From: Planctomycetota bacterium
GTDB taxonomy: Bacteria; Planctomycetota; UBA1135; GCA-002686595
Assembly (NCBI GenBank): GCA_029259605.1
Contig: JAJDEV010000097.1
Span: 1-64,000, forward strand
Direction: 5' to 3'
DNA: 64,000 nt
Of this stretch, positions 41,291 to 50,057 are shown one piece after another (position 1 is the first letter of the stretch; every line of letters starts with the position of its first letter). The position numbers were made by a program, and so were the translations under genes. Under the pieces are notes generated by a model. The model searched no databases and was not told the origin of the DNA. It saw only the letters and a list, made by a program, of their open reading frames with translations.

Positions 41291-43222
41291 GTGCGGTTGC
41301 CTAACGGGGCGCGCCGCGTCCTCGAGCTCTTCCTGCTCGCCTCGCCCGGCCTCGTGGCGTGCGCGGTGGCCAGCGCGCCACGCGCGCCGCTCGCCGACTC
41401 GGTCGACGAGAGCGCGCGCCCGAACTTCGTCGTCTTCCTCGTCGACGACCTGCGCTTCGACATGCTCGGCTTCGCCGGCCATCCGTTCGTCGAGACGCCG
41501 CACATCGACCGTCTGGCGCGCGAGGGCACGCAGTTCACGAACGCCTTCGTCACGACGTCGCTCTGCTGTCCGAGCCGCGCCTCGCTGCTCACCGGACTCT
41601 ACGCGCACCAACACGGCGTGACGACGAACCTCGGGATCGAGCTCGGTCCCGAGCACACGACGTTTCCGATGCTGCTCTCCGGCGCCGGTTGGGACACGGC
41701 GTTCGTCGGCAAGTGGCACATGGGCGACGGCGCGGATCCCCGGCCCGGGTTCGACCACTGGGTGAGCTTCGACGGGCAGGGGCGCTACTTCGATCCCGTC
41801 ATCAACGAGAACGGCGACGAGACCGAGGTCGAGGGGTACGTCACCGACCTCCTGACCGATCGCGCGCTCGCGTGGCTCGACGCGCGCCGCGACGCGGGCG
41901 ACGCGGATCCGTTCTGTCTGTTCGTCAGCCACAAGGCGACGCACACGCCGATGGCGCCGGCCGCGCGCCACCGCGGCCGCTACGCGTCGGCGTCGATCGC
42001 GGCGCCTCCGTCCGCGGGCGACGACCTCGCCGGCAAGCCCGAGATCCTGCGCCGCGCCGCGTCGTTCGGATGGGAGACGGCCGACATCGAGGCGCACGCG
42101 AACGACCCGGTTCCGGAGAGCGTCCCCGCGCCGGCCTGGGACATTCGCAGCTACGTTCAGGCGTACCTGGAGACGACGTTGTCGGTCGACGACAGCGTCG
42201 GCCGCCTGATCGCGAAGCTCGAAGAGCAGGGCGTGATGAACGACACGGTCTTCCTCTTCGCGAGCGACAACGGCTACACGTTCGGCGAGCACCAAGCGCC
42301 GGACAAGCGCCTCGCGTGGGAGGAGTCGATCCACGTGCCGTTCATCGTCTACGCCCCCGGGCGTGTCGACGCGGGGGCAGTGCTCGACGACATCGTTCTG
42401 AACATCGACGTCGCGCCCTCGCTCCTCGACTGGGCCGGCATCGACGGCGCGGAGAGCATGGCGGGTCGCTCGTTCGTCCCGGTGCTCGCGGGAAACGCGC
42501 CGGATTGGCGCGACCACTTCTTCTACTCGTACTTCCGCGAGCACAACCTGCTCGGCATCCCGACGACGCTCGCGGTGCGCACGAAGGAGTGGAAGTACGT
42601 GCGCTATCCCGAGTCGCTCGAGCCGAACGAGGAGCTGTACCGCGTCGATCGCGATCCGTTCGAGCTGACGAACCTCGCCGCGGAGCCGGACGCGCGCGAG
42701 ACGCTCGACGAACTGCGCGCGATGCTCGCGGGCTCCATGCAGGAAACGGCGTACGCCGTGCCCGAGCACGCTCGCCCGCCGTCGTTCACGCCGATCGAAA
42801 ACGCCGCGCCGGTGACGATCGCGCTCGACGGCGACGAGCCCTTGCGCCTGCCCGCGAAGCTCCTCGCGGGTCGCGCGTTCACGTTCGGCCTCGAGCTCGC
42901 GGCGAGCGACGGCCTCGTCCTGCAAGCAGGACGCCCGCGGAACGGCCTCACGCTGAGCGTTGAGGACGGGCGTCCGGTGCTCGAGATCGTCGCGCGCGCA
43001 CGCACACGGCGCGTCGTCGGACCGCCGCTCGACGCCTCCGCTCCGACCACGCGCGTCGACGCGGGCCTGGACCTGACCGGGCGCGCGTTCGTGCGCGTCG
43101 GAAGCGAGGAGCTGCGGTCGCCGCTCTCGATGCCCGCGTTGACGGCCACCGGCAACGCGTTGGTCGTCGGAACGAACCAGCCGGAGCTGCACGGGGTCGA
43201 CTGGACGGTCGTCGGCGAGTAG
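41291..43222 (+). CDS. Type I sulfatase (formylglycine-dependent)
   Basis: 643 residues from GTG 41291 (TTG 41282 overlapping the previous stop is possible). Signal or lipoprotein-like N-terminus ending at LVAC. Metal motif VVFLVDDLRFDMLGFAG, active-site CCPSRASLLTG with Cys92 as the residue converted to formylglycine, GKWHMGDG and ASDNGYTFGEH complete the site. An extra C-terminal beta domain of about 130 residues follows (LRLPAKLLAGRAFTFGLELA onward), perhaps for binding. It would hydrolyse sulfate esters, probably on algal or host glycans. No anaerobic or FGE maturase gene is in the window. Confidence 0.88.
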   Translation: MRLPNGARRVLELFLLASPGLVACAVASAPRAPLADSVDESARPNFVVFLVDDLRFDMLGFAGHPFVETPHIDRLAREGTQFTNAFVTTSLCCPSRASLLTGLYAHQHGVTTNLGIELGPEHTTFPMLLSGAGWDTAFVGKWHMGDGADPRPGFDHWVSFDGQGRYFDPVINENGDETEVEGYVTDLLTDRALAWLDARRDAGDADPFCLFVSHKATHTPMAPAARHRGRYASASIAAPPSAGDDLAGKPEILRRAASFGWETADIEAHANDPVPESVPAPAWDIRSYVQAYLETTLSVDDSVGRLIAKLEEQGVMNDTVFLFASDNGYTFGEHQAPDKRLAWEESIHVPFIVYAPGRVDAGAVLDDIVLNIDVAPSLLDWAGIDGAESMAGRSFVPVLAGNAPDWRDHFFYSYFREHNLLGIPTTLAVRTKEWKYVRYPESLEPNEELYRVDRDPFELTNLAAEPDARETLDELRAMLAGSMQETAYAVPEHARPPSFTPIENAAPVTIALDGDEPLRLPAKLLAGRAFTFGLELAASDGLVLQAGRPRNGLTLSVEDGRPVLEIVARARTRRVVGPPLDASAPTTRVDAGLDLTGRAFVRVGSEELRSPLSMPALTATGNALVVGTNQPELHGVDWTVVGE

Positions 43223-43238
43223 CACGGCGCGACCGACC

Positions 43239-43262
43239 AGCGAACAACCGCGCCGGTTCGCT
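43239..43262 (+). terminator. Possible hairpin after the sulfatase gene
   Basis: Inverted repeat agcg...cgct with inner aaccg/cggtt, 17 bases after the sulfatase stop. No clear T-run follows. The next gene-free stretch to 43908 is filled by four palindromic elements. Confidence 0.3.
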
Positions 43263-43280
43263 TGTGAACGGACTGCCTAG

Positions 43281-43438
43281 CAGGCTGTGGCGAAAGTGCT
43301 TCGCCCGCAGAGCGTCGGCATCCGCTCCGGGTTGGTCTCCGGAAACGTAGGCGAAGCGGTGGATTCGGCGAGGCTTTCGGGGGCCAAGCCGGAGTGGAGG
43401 ACAGCGTTCTGCGGGTGAATGGCTTTTGCCACAGTCTG
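43281..43438. mobile_element. CTAG-flanked element, family B, copy 1
   Basis: 158 bp between CTAG 43277-43280 and CTAG 43439-43442. Ends caggctgtggcgaaagt and cttttgccacagtctg are inverted repeats. The whole sequence is the near-perfect reverse complement of the copy at 43715-43872. First member of a four-element array. Confidence 0.8.
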
Positions 43439-43442
43439 CTAG

Positions 43443-43512
43443 CAGCCCGTGGTGAAACTCACGCCACCCTCTACCGGCGCTCCGCCGAGGGCGTGAGTTT
43501 CACCACGGGCTG
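43443..43512. mobile_element. CTAG-flanked element, family C (70-bp hairpin)
   Basis: 70 bp between CTAG 43439-43442 and CTAG 43513-43516. The outer 23 bases (starting cagcccgtggtgaaactc) pair perfectly with the other end; the inner cggcg/cgccg can also pair. The whole is essentially one hairpin. Its end resembles the solo terminus at 6102-6121. Confidence 0.78.
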
Positions 43513-43516
43513 CTAG

Positions 43517-43710
43517 CCCGGATCATTCATGAGCATGCACGCCAAAAGCTGCAATCGACCGGCTACGCCGGTCTCTCGGCCCCTGCCGGCACTTTGCGAA
43601 CGTCGGCGTCCTCGACGACCTGACAAGGTCGCCTCCGGGGCCAACGTCCGCAAAGCACCGGCAGGAACCGAGTTGCAGCTACTGCCGCACATCCTCATGA
43701 ATCACCCGGG
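43517..43710. mobile_element. CTAG-flanked palindromic element, family A2
   Basis: 194 bp between CTAG 43513-43516 and CTAG 43711-43714. Same family and orientation as 16615-16812, sharing the cggcactttgcgaacg and cgtcctcgacgacc blocks, with full termini cccggatcattcatgag and ctcatgaatcacccggg. Third member of the array. Confidence 0.8.
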
Positions 43711-43714
43711 CTAG

Positions 43715-43872
43715 CAGGCTGTGGCGAAAGTCATTCACCCGCAGAACGCCGTCCTCCACTCCGGCTTGGCCCCCGCAAGCCTCGCCGAATCCACCGATTC
43801 GCCTACGTTCCCGGAGACCAACCCGGAGCGGATGCCGACGCTCTGCGGGCGAAGCACTTTCGCCACAGCCTG
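43715..43872. mobile_element. CTAG-flanked element, family B, copy 2 (inverted)
   Basis: 158 bp between CTAG 43711-43714 and CTAG 43873-43876. Reverse complement of copy 1 with only a few differences. Its right end lies about 36 bases before the kinase start, so it forms the upstream promoter region of that gene. Confidence 0.8.
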
Positions 43873-43893
43873 CTAGGTGCGGCTCGGTGCGGA

Positions 43894-43909
43894 TAGACTC
43901 TTCGCCCCA
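43894..43909 (+). promoter_or_regulatory. -10-like box next to kinase start (leaderless candidate)
   Basis: TAGACT at 43894-43899, nine bases before the ATG, and no Shine-Dalgarno sequence. The same TAGACT plus nine bases precedes the paralogous kinase at 47414. Transcription would start at or beside the start codon. The -35 zone falls on the element border. Confidence 0.4.
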
Positions 43910-46635
43910 TGTCCCTCACCACCGGTCAGTCGCTCTCCTTCTACACGATCCTCGGTCCCCTCGGCGCGGGTGCCATGGGCGAGGTCTACCGCGCGAAGGA
44001 CACGCGGCTCGATCGCGAGGTGGCGGTCAAGGTCCTGCCGGAGCACTTTGCGGAGGACCTCGATCGGCTCAAGCGTTTCGAGCGCGAGGCGAAGTCGCTC
44101 GCCAGTCTCAACCACCCGAACGTCGCGCAGATCTTCGGCGTCGATCAGGTGGAGGATACGTGCTTTCTCGTTCTCGAACTCGTGCCCGGCGAGACGCTCG
44201 AGGACCGCATCGCGCGCGGAGCGCTGCCGGTCGAGGAAGCGCTCGACGTGTGTCGCCAGATCGCCGAGGGGCTCGAGGCCGCGCACGACGCAGGCGTGAT
44301 CCACCGCGACCTGAAGCCGGCGAACGTGCGCGTCACGCCGGACGGCAAGGTCAAGGTGCTCGACTTCGGGCTGGCGAAGCCGAGCGGCATGGATCCGGAA
44401 CACGGATCGACCACCGACAGCGTGCTCGCGACCGAGGAGGGCCGGCTGCTCGGAACGCCGATCTACATGTCGCCCGAGCAAGCGCGGGGCAAGCCGATCG
44501 ATCGACGCGTCGACGTGTGGGCCTTCGGCTGCGTGCTGTTCGAGTGCTTGACCGGCAAGCGCGCGTTCGACGGCGAGTCGATGCCCGATGTCCTGGCGGC
44601 GGTGGTGCGCGAGGAGGCCGACCTCTCGCTCTTGCCGCCCTCCACGCCTCCGCACGTGCGCGACCTCCTCGCACGCTGCCTCGCGAAGGACGCGCGGCAA
44701 CGGCTGCGCGACGTGGGTGAGGCGCGCATCGCGCTCGAGCGCTCCGGATCCGCGCCGGGGACACGCCCCGCGTCGAGTCCGTTGCGCGGCCCGCTCGGAT
44801 GGACCGTGGGAGCCTTGGCGGGCGGGCTGCTCGTTTTCGGCGCGGTTCGAACCGGACCGGTCGAAGCGCCGGAGCCCGTCGTGGTCCGCGGGCTGACCTA
44901 CTCCGGCAGCGACAGCGCGCCGTCGGTCTCGCCGGACGGTCGCCTGATCGCGTTCCAATCCGAGCGCGGCGGACGCCTCCGCATCTGGCTCAAGCAACTC
45001 GACACCGGCGCGGAGCAGGTGTTGACCGACGGACCGGATCGCTTGCCACGCTTCGCGCCCGATGGAAACGGCGTCCTGTTCCTGCGCGCCGAAGGCGACC
45101 GTCTGCATGTGTTCCGTCAGGACCTCCTGGGAAGCGAGGCGCGCAAGATCGTCGACGACGTGGTGGCGGCCTGCTGGTCGCCGGATGGAACCGAGGTCGG
45201 AGTCGTGCGCGTGGTCCGTCAAACGGAGGACCTGCAGTTCGGCGTTCTGATCGTGGACGTCCGGACCGGCGAGGAGCGCGAGCTCTACCGGACCGAGTCC
45301 GGAGCGACGCTCTACTCGCTGCGCTGGTTCCCGGATGGAAGCTTCCTTTCCGCCGGGACGGCGAGCCAGTCGGGCCAGTCCGCCAACCAATCCGCGCTCC
45401 TCCTGTTCCCCGTAGACGGCGGAGAGCCGCAGCGCTTCGTGGTCCCCGGATCCGTGATGCATGCGCACGACTGGGTCGGTGGAGACGGGCGTCGCTTGGT
45501 GTATTCGCAGAGCTGGCAATCGGCCGGCGACCTGTCCGGTTCGCTCTCGCGCGTCACGCTCTGGGACGTCGACCAGGACGAGCGCCGCGACCTGTTCCAC
45601 GCCGAGTACCTGTGGGCCAACCTCGGCACGTCGTCCCTCAGCTTGACGGGTGCGGGGATCGCCGTGGTGAAGGACGAGACGCTCGTCTTCTCGTCGACCT
45701 TCGCGCGCCAGCTCCTCTGGGAGCAGGAGATCCGGGACGGCCGCGCGGTCGGACCCGGCCGCAACCTGCTCGAAGGTCTGGCGCGCGACCGGCAGCCGAA
45801 GTATTCGCCCGACGGAGCGCGCATCCGCTTCGCCTCGAACCGCACCGGCAACCTCGACCTGTGGGAGCTCGAACTCGAGAGCGGCAAGCTCAGCCAGCTG
45901 ACGGACGACCGCGCGCAGGACTGGGATCCCGCGTTCACCGCGGACGGCGAGGGGATCCTGTGGGCGTCGGATCGCGGGGGCTCGTTCGAAGTGTGGACCG
46001 CTGCGAGCGATGGCAGCAAGGCGCGCCAGCTGAGCGACGACGGGCTCGACGCCGAGAATCCCTGCATCGCCAGCGGCGGGGAATGGGTTGTCTACTGGAG
46101 CGCGAACCCCGAGAAGCTCGGCATCTGGCGCATGCGTCCGGACGGGACGGGGCACGAGCGGTTGCTCGCGGGCAACTACCTCCAGACCGAAGTCTCCGAC
46201 GATGGGCGCTGGGCGGGGTTCATCATCCAGCAGCCGCACAAGATGCGGAACGTGATGCACGTCGTCGAGGTCGAGACCGGTCGCCTGCTCCCGGTCAACA
46301 TTCCCGTGTCCGGGGACGCGAACCGCGAGGATTCCGTCACCGTCGGCCGCTTACGCTGGGTGTCGAACTGCGAACTGTCGCAGGAACCGGCCATCGCGTT
46401 CATCGGCATCGACGACGAGGGCCGCACGGGTGTGTACCTGCAGGACTTCGATCCCGAGCAAGACACGAGCGCGACGCGCCGGCCCCTCGCCGGCTTCGAC
46501 GACAACTACATCACGGAGTCGTTCGACATCGCGCCGGACGGATCGCGCATCACGCTGTCGCTCGTCGACGTCACGCGCAAGCTGATGCTGGCCGAAGGCG
46601 TGACGGGGATTCGGAAGCCGGTGCGAGCGAACTAG
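43909..46635 (+). CDS. Membrane Ser/Thr protein kinase with TolB-like propeller, copy 1
   Basis: 908 residues. Kinase domain 12-275: G-loop LGAGAMGEVYRAKD, Lys41, HRDLKPANV with Asp134, DFGLA with Asp152, activation loop GTPIYMSPEQARG. A single membrane helix is near 295-315. The outer part (about 325-890) has WD40/TolB-type blades such as SPDGRLIAFQSERGG, PDGNGVLFLRAEG, SPDGARIRFASNRTG and TADGEGILWASDRGG, so an external or periplasmic sensor is joined to a cytoplasmic Hanks kinase. The substrate is unknown. The gene is bracketed by palindromic elements: the array upstream and a partial copy whose CTAG holds its stop codon. Confidence 0.9.
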   Translation: MSLTTGQSLSFYTILGPLGAGAMGEVYRAKDTRLDREVAVKVLPEHFAEDLDRLKRFEREAKSLASLNHPNVAQIFGVDQVEDTCFLVLELVPGETLEDRIARGALPVEEALDVCRQIAEGLEAAHDAGVIHRDLKPANVRVTPDGKVKVLDFGLAKPSGMDPEHGSTTDSVLATEEGRLLGTPIYMSPEQARGKPIDRRVDVWAFGCVLFECLTGKRAFDGESMPDVLAAVVREEADLSLLPPSTPPHVRDLLARCLAKDARQRLRDVGEARIALERSGSAPGTRPASSPLRGPLGWTVGALAGGLLVFGAVRTGPVEAPEPVVVRGLTYSGSDSAPSVSPDGRLIAFQSERGGRLRIWLKQLDTGAEQVLTDGPDRLPRFAPDGNGVLFLRAEGDRLHVFRQDLLGSEARKIVDDVVAACWSPDGTEVGVVRVVRQTEDLQFGVLIVDVRTGEERELYRTESGATLYSLRWFPDGSFLSAGTASQSGQSANQSALLLFPVDGGEPQRFVVPGSVMHAHDWVGGDGRRLVYSQSWQSAGDLSGSLSRVTLWDVDQDERRDLFHAEYLWANLGTSSLSLTGAGIAVVKDETLVFSSTFARQLLWEQEIRDGRAVGPGRNLLEGLARDRQPKYSPDGARIRFASNRTGNLDLWELELESGKLSQLTDDRAQDWDPAFTADGEGILWASDRGGSFEVWTAASDGSKARQLSDDGLDAENPCIASGGEWVVYWSANPEKLGIWRMRPDGTGHERLLAGNYLQTEVSDDGRWAGFIIQQPHKMRNVMHVVEVETGRLLPVNIPVSGDANREDSVTVGRLRWVSNCELSQEPAIAFIGIDDEGRTGVYLQDFDPEQDTSATRRPLAGFDDNYITESFDIAPDGSRITLSLVDVTRKLMLAEGVTGIRKPVRAN

Positions 46636-46697
46636 CCCGGATCATTCGTGAGCCTTCACCGAGATCGACGCAGCTGCGCGCCATATCGACGCTTCCC
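46636..46697. mobile_element. Truncated family A1 element
   Basis: After CTAG 46632-46635 (containing the kinase stop) the sequence follows the A1 left arm, cccggatcattcgtgag through catatcgacgcttccc, then stops matching at about 46698. A filler of about 35 bases and a kinase remnant follow, so the element was cut by a deletion or rearrangement. Confidence 0.7.
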
Positions 46698-47300
46698 ACC
46701 TCGAGACCGAGCCGATGGTCGACTTCCTGATCGATCGCTACGAGCGTCGACGACCTCGCCGCGCGCCTGCTCGGGGCTCATGTACGCGATCGTCCCCATC
46801 GACGATCCCGGTTCGGTCAGGCTGACGTGCTCGTCCTTCGCCACGCCGAAGTCGAGCAGCTTCGCGGGACCGTCCGCGGTGATCATCACGTTGGCCGGCT
46901 TCACGTCGCGATGCACGATGCCCGCGGCGTGCGCCGCGCCGAGTGCGTCCGCGAGCTGGATCGCGTACTCGAGCGCCTGGTCGACGGAGAGCGCGCCGTC
47001 CGCGAGCACGTCGTGCAGCGTCCGGCCGTCGTAGAGCGCCATCGCGATGAAGAGTTGGCCGTCCTCAGCCTCGTCCACGTCGTAGATCGTGCAGATGTTC
47101 GGGTGGTCGAGCGCCGAAGCCGACCGCGCCTCGTGCATGAAGCGCTGCTTGATCTCCTCGTCGAGCGAGAGGTGCGGCGGCAGGAACTTGAGCGCGACGT
47201 CGCGCCCGAGCCGCGTGTCGCGCGCGCGATAGACGACCCCCATGCCGCCGACGCCGAGCTTCTCGCAGACCTCGTAGTGGGAGACAGACTTGCCGATCAC
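46656..47300 (-). pseudogene. Truncated Ser/Thr kinase remnant
   Basis: From GTG 47300 the frame encodes the N-lobe and part of the C-lobe of a Hanks kinase: LGVGGMGVVYRARD, VALKFL, HRDVKPANV, DFGVA and GTIAYMSPEQARG. Homology ends at GEVVDARSD (residue 189, about 46734); the remaining 25 residues are read from filler and element DNA. The rest of the C-lobe, membrane helix and sensor are missing. It differs in subfamily from the three intact kinases in the window (Val-Val in the G-loop, DVKPANV). Opposite strand to its neighbours. Most likely a dead fragment left by the rearrangement at 46698-46733. Confidence 0.82.
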
Positions 47301-47398
47301 TCGCGCAGCCTACGACGAGTGCGTGACCGAACCAGGTTCCGAGCAGCACACTTCCGCGGCGTTCCGGTGTGCGGCGGGGAACCTGGTTTCGTAGCGGC

Positions 47399-47414
47399 TA
47401 GACTCTGCGTCCCA
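47399..47414 (+). promoter_or_regulatory. -10-like box next to kinase start (leaderless candidate)
   Basis: TAGACT at 47399-47404, nine bases before the ATG, same arrangement as at 43894. No ribosome-binding sequence between the box and the start. Confidence 0.4.
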
Positions 47415-49963
47415 TGTCCCTCGCCGCCGGCCATTCCCTTTCCTTCTACGAAATCCTCGGTCCACTCGGCGCCGGCGCCATGGGCGAGGTCTACCGCGCG
47501 AAGGACACGCGGCTCGATCGCGAGGTGGCGATCAAAGTGTTGCCCGAGCACTTCGCGGAGGATGAGGAGCGCTTGCGGCGGTTCGAGCGCGAGGCGAAGT
47601 CGCTCGCCAGCCTGAACCATCCGAACGTCGCGCAGATCTTCGGCGTCGACCAGGTCGAGGAGACGTGCTTCCTCGTGCTCGAGCTCGTGCCGGGCGAGAC
47701 GCTCGAGGACCGCATCACGCGCGGCGCGCTGCCGATCGACGAAGCGATCGACGTGTGCCGCCAGATCGCGGAAGGGCTCGAGGCCGCGCACGAGGCCGGC
47801 GTGATTCATCGCGATCTGAAGCCGGCGAACGTGCGCATCACGCCCGATGGCAAGGTCAAGGTGCTCGACTTCGGGCTCGCGAAGCCGAGCGGCGCGGACG
47901 CGCATGGCGGCTCGACGACGGACAGCGTGCTCGCGACCGCAGAGGGGCGACTCCTCGGCACGCCGACGTACATGGCGCCCGAGCAGGCGCGCGGCAAGCC
48001 GATCGACAAGCGCGTCGACGTGTGGGCCTTCGGGTGCGTGCTCTTCGAGTGCTTGACCGGCAAGCGCGTGTTCGACGGCGAGACGATCGCGGACGGGATC
48101 GCGCGCGTGATCGACGAGACACCGGATTGGAGCGCGCTGCCCGCGCAGACGCCGGCGCACGTGCGCGAGCTCCTCGGGCGTTGCCTCGACAAGGATCCGC
48201 GCTCGCGACTGCGCGATGTGGGCGAGGCGCGCGTGCAGCTCGAGCGCGCGCCGACATCGAGCGCGTCGAGCGGCGCGGCGCCGGGGTCGCGCGGCGTGCG
48301 CGTGGGTACGGTGACGGCGCTCGTCGCGGTCGTCGTTGCGCTCCTCGCGTGGAGCCTGCGCTCCGGCGGCGACGTCGCGTCCGCCCCGCTGCGCAAAATC
48401 GAATTCGATTTGAGTCTCGAGTCGTTCGAGGAGGCCGTGCTCTCTCCCGATGGTCAGCGCATCGCGCTTCGCGCGGACGGAATGCTCTGGATCCGTGACC
48501 TGCGCGAACTCGTGGCGCGCGAGATTCCCGAGACCGAGCAGGCGCGCTTCGTCTTCTGGTCCCCCGACGGGAGCGAAATCGGCTACATCCAAGGCCATCG
48601 TCTGTGGCGCTCGAGTCTCGACGGATCCGTTCGCCGACGGATCACCGACGTCACCAAGGTCTGGGTCAACGGCGCCGGTGCGCATTGGACCGAGGAGGGC
48701 CGCATCGTCTTCGCGCGCGGGAACACGGACCTCTTCGAGGTGCCGGCTTCGGGCGGCGACGCGCAGGTGCTGCTCGAAACGTCGAACTCCGACACGGAGC
48801 ACTACCACGACCCGTGCGTGTTGCCGGGATCACGCGCGATCGTGTTCGCGACCCATGGCACCAGTGGCGTCGACACGCTCGAGCTCCTCGAGGACGGAGA
48901 GCGCCGCGTGCTGCTGCACTTCCCGGGCGAGACCGTCGACCACCCCATCTACTCACCGACCGGGCACCTGCTCTTCAGCCGCGGCCCCGAGCTCGGCGGG
49001 ACGTGGGCGCTGCCGTTCTCGCTCGAACGCCTCGAGGGAACGGGCGAGCCCTTCCTCGTCGCGCCCGGCGGTACCGACGCCAGCCTCGCGAACGACGGCA
49101 CACTGCTCTATCGCGGCGGACGCAATTCCGGCCTGCGCGGGCTCGTGTGGGCGGACCTCGACGGGAACGTCGTCGGCGAGATCGGTGAGATGCAGCGCGA
49201 CCCGCGCGCGCCCCGGCTCTCTCCGGATGGACGCTGGGTCGCGGTGTCGGCCCACGAGGCGGGACAGCGCAACCTCTGGCTCCACGACATCGTGCGCGGC
49301 ACGAAGCGCCAGCTCACGTCGGGCCCCGGCGTGGACATGGACCCGACGTGGCAGGACGAACGCTTCGTTCTCTTCACGCGCTCCGGTGAGGACGGAATGC
49401 ACGCCTGCCGCATCGCGATCGACGGTTCGACGGAGGTCGAGGTCCTGCCGGGGATGCGCGGCGGCGAGTCGACGCGCGACGGAAGCACACGTGTGTTCCA
49501 CGATCGCGACGGAATCTGGATCGTCGAAGACAGTGGCGAGCCGCGGCTGTTCCACTCCGCGCCGGATGGAACCGACCGCTGGCCGGTCATCTCTCCGCAG
49601 GAAGACTTCGTCGCGTTCGGTGCCGGCACGACCATGCCCGGCGCGATCTTCGTCAAGCGCTTCCCCTCCGGCGACGGCCAGTGGCAGGTGCACGCCGAGG
49701 GTGGCTCGTGGTCGCGCTGGGGTCCCGCCGGCGACGAACTCTTCTTCACGAACGAGGGCACCCTCTACGCCATGAAGATCGACGTCGGCGACGACGTCTC
49801 GTTCGATGCCCCGCGCAGGCTCTTCGGCGAGCTGGAATTGGGCCTGATCTGCGGCGTCGGCTTCGACTTGGGCCTCGAGGGCAAGCGCATCCTGTGCCTG
49901 CGTCCGGAGGAGGTCGAACGCCCGACGATGACGTTGGTGCAGAGCTGGTACGCGGAGTTCTGA
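47414..49963 (+). CDS. Membrane Ser/Thr protein kinase with TolB-like propeller, copy 2
   Basis: 849 residues. The kinase half is very close to copy 1: LGAGAMGEVYRAKD, VAIKVLPEHFAEDEE, HRDLKPANVRITPDG, DFGLAKPSG and MAPEQARGKPIDKRVDVWAFG. Membrane helix about 295-315 (TVTALVAVVVALLAWSL). The propeller half is much more diverged: LSPDGQRIALRADG, SPDGSEIGYIQGH, SPTGHLLFSRGPE, LSPDGRWVAVSAHEAG. Conserved signalling with different sensors suggests duplication followed by change in ligand. It follows a -10-like TAGACT and a remnant kinase in the opposite direction. Substrate unknown. Confidence 0.9.
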   Translation: MSLAAGHSLSFYEILGPLGAGAMGEVYRAKDTRLDREVAIKVLPEHFAEDEERLRRFEREAKSLASLNHPNVAQIFGVDQVEETCFLVLELVPGETLEDRITRGALPIDEAIDVCRQIAEGLEAAHEAGVIHRDLKPANVRITPDGKVKVLDFGLAKPSGADAHGGSTTDSVLATAEGRLLGTPTYMAPEQARGKPIDKRVDVWAFGCVLFECLTGKRVFDGETIADGIARVIDETPDWSALPAQTPAHVRELLGRCLDKDPRSRLRDVGEARVQLERAPTSSASSGAAPGSRGVRVGTVTALVAVVVALLAWSLRSGGDVASAPLRKIEFDLSLESFEEAVLSPDGQRIALRADGMLWIRDLRELVAREIPETEQARFVFWSPDGSEIGYIQGHRLWRSSLDGSVRRRITDVTKVWVNGAGAHWTEEGRIVFARGNTDLFEVPASGGDAQVLLETSNSDTEHYHDPCVLPGSRAIVFATHGTSGVDTLELLEDGERRVLLHFPGETVDHPIYSPTGHLLFSRGPELGGTWALPFSLERLEGTGEPFLVAPGGTDASLANDGTLLYRGGRNSGLRGLVWADLDGNVVGEIGEMQRDPRAPRLSPDGRWVAVSAHEAGQRNLWLHDIVRGTKRQLTSGPGVDMDPTWQDERFVLFTRSGEDGMHACRIAIDGSTEVEVLPGMRGGESTRDGSTRVFHDRDGIWIVEDSGEPRLFHSAPDGTDRWPVISPQEDFVAFGAGTTMPGAIFVKRFPSGDGQWQVHAEGGSWSRWGPAGDELFFTNEGTLYAMKIDVGDDVSFDAPRRLFGELELGLICGVGFDLGLEGKRILCLRPEEVERPTMTLVQSWYAEF

Positions 49964-50057
49964 CCGCGGGCGGCACCGGTTTGCACTCGGTTGCAACGCT
50001 GCGTCCGCCCGGCGCAAGGACCCGGCGAGACCCACCAGGCCACCGCAGGACAAACCC

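Noticed and set aside
43443-43512. The 70-bp hairpin as a plain transcription terminator or a tRNA-like gene
   Set aside because: It has CTAG borders like the other elements and no T-run or tRNA features; it may still affect transcription.
43277-43876. Reading the array as a CRISPR
   Set aside because: Units differ in sequence and length, are palindromic and have no spacers; no cas genes are present.
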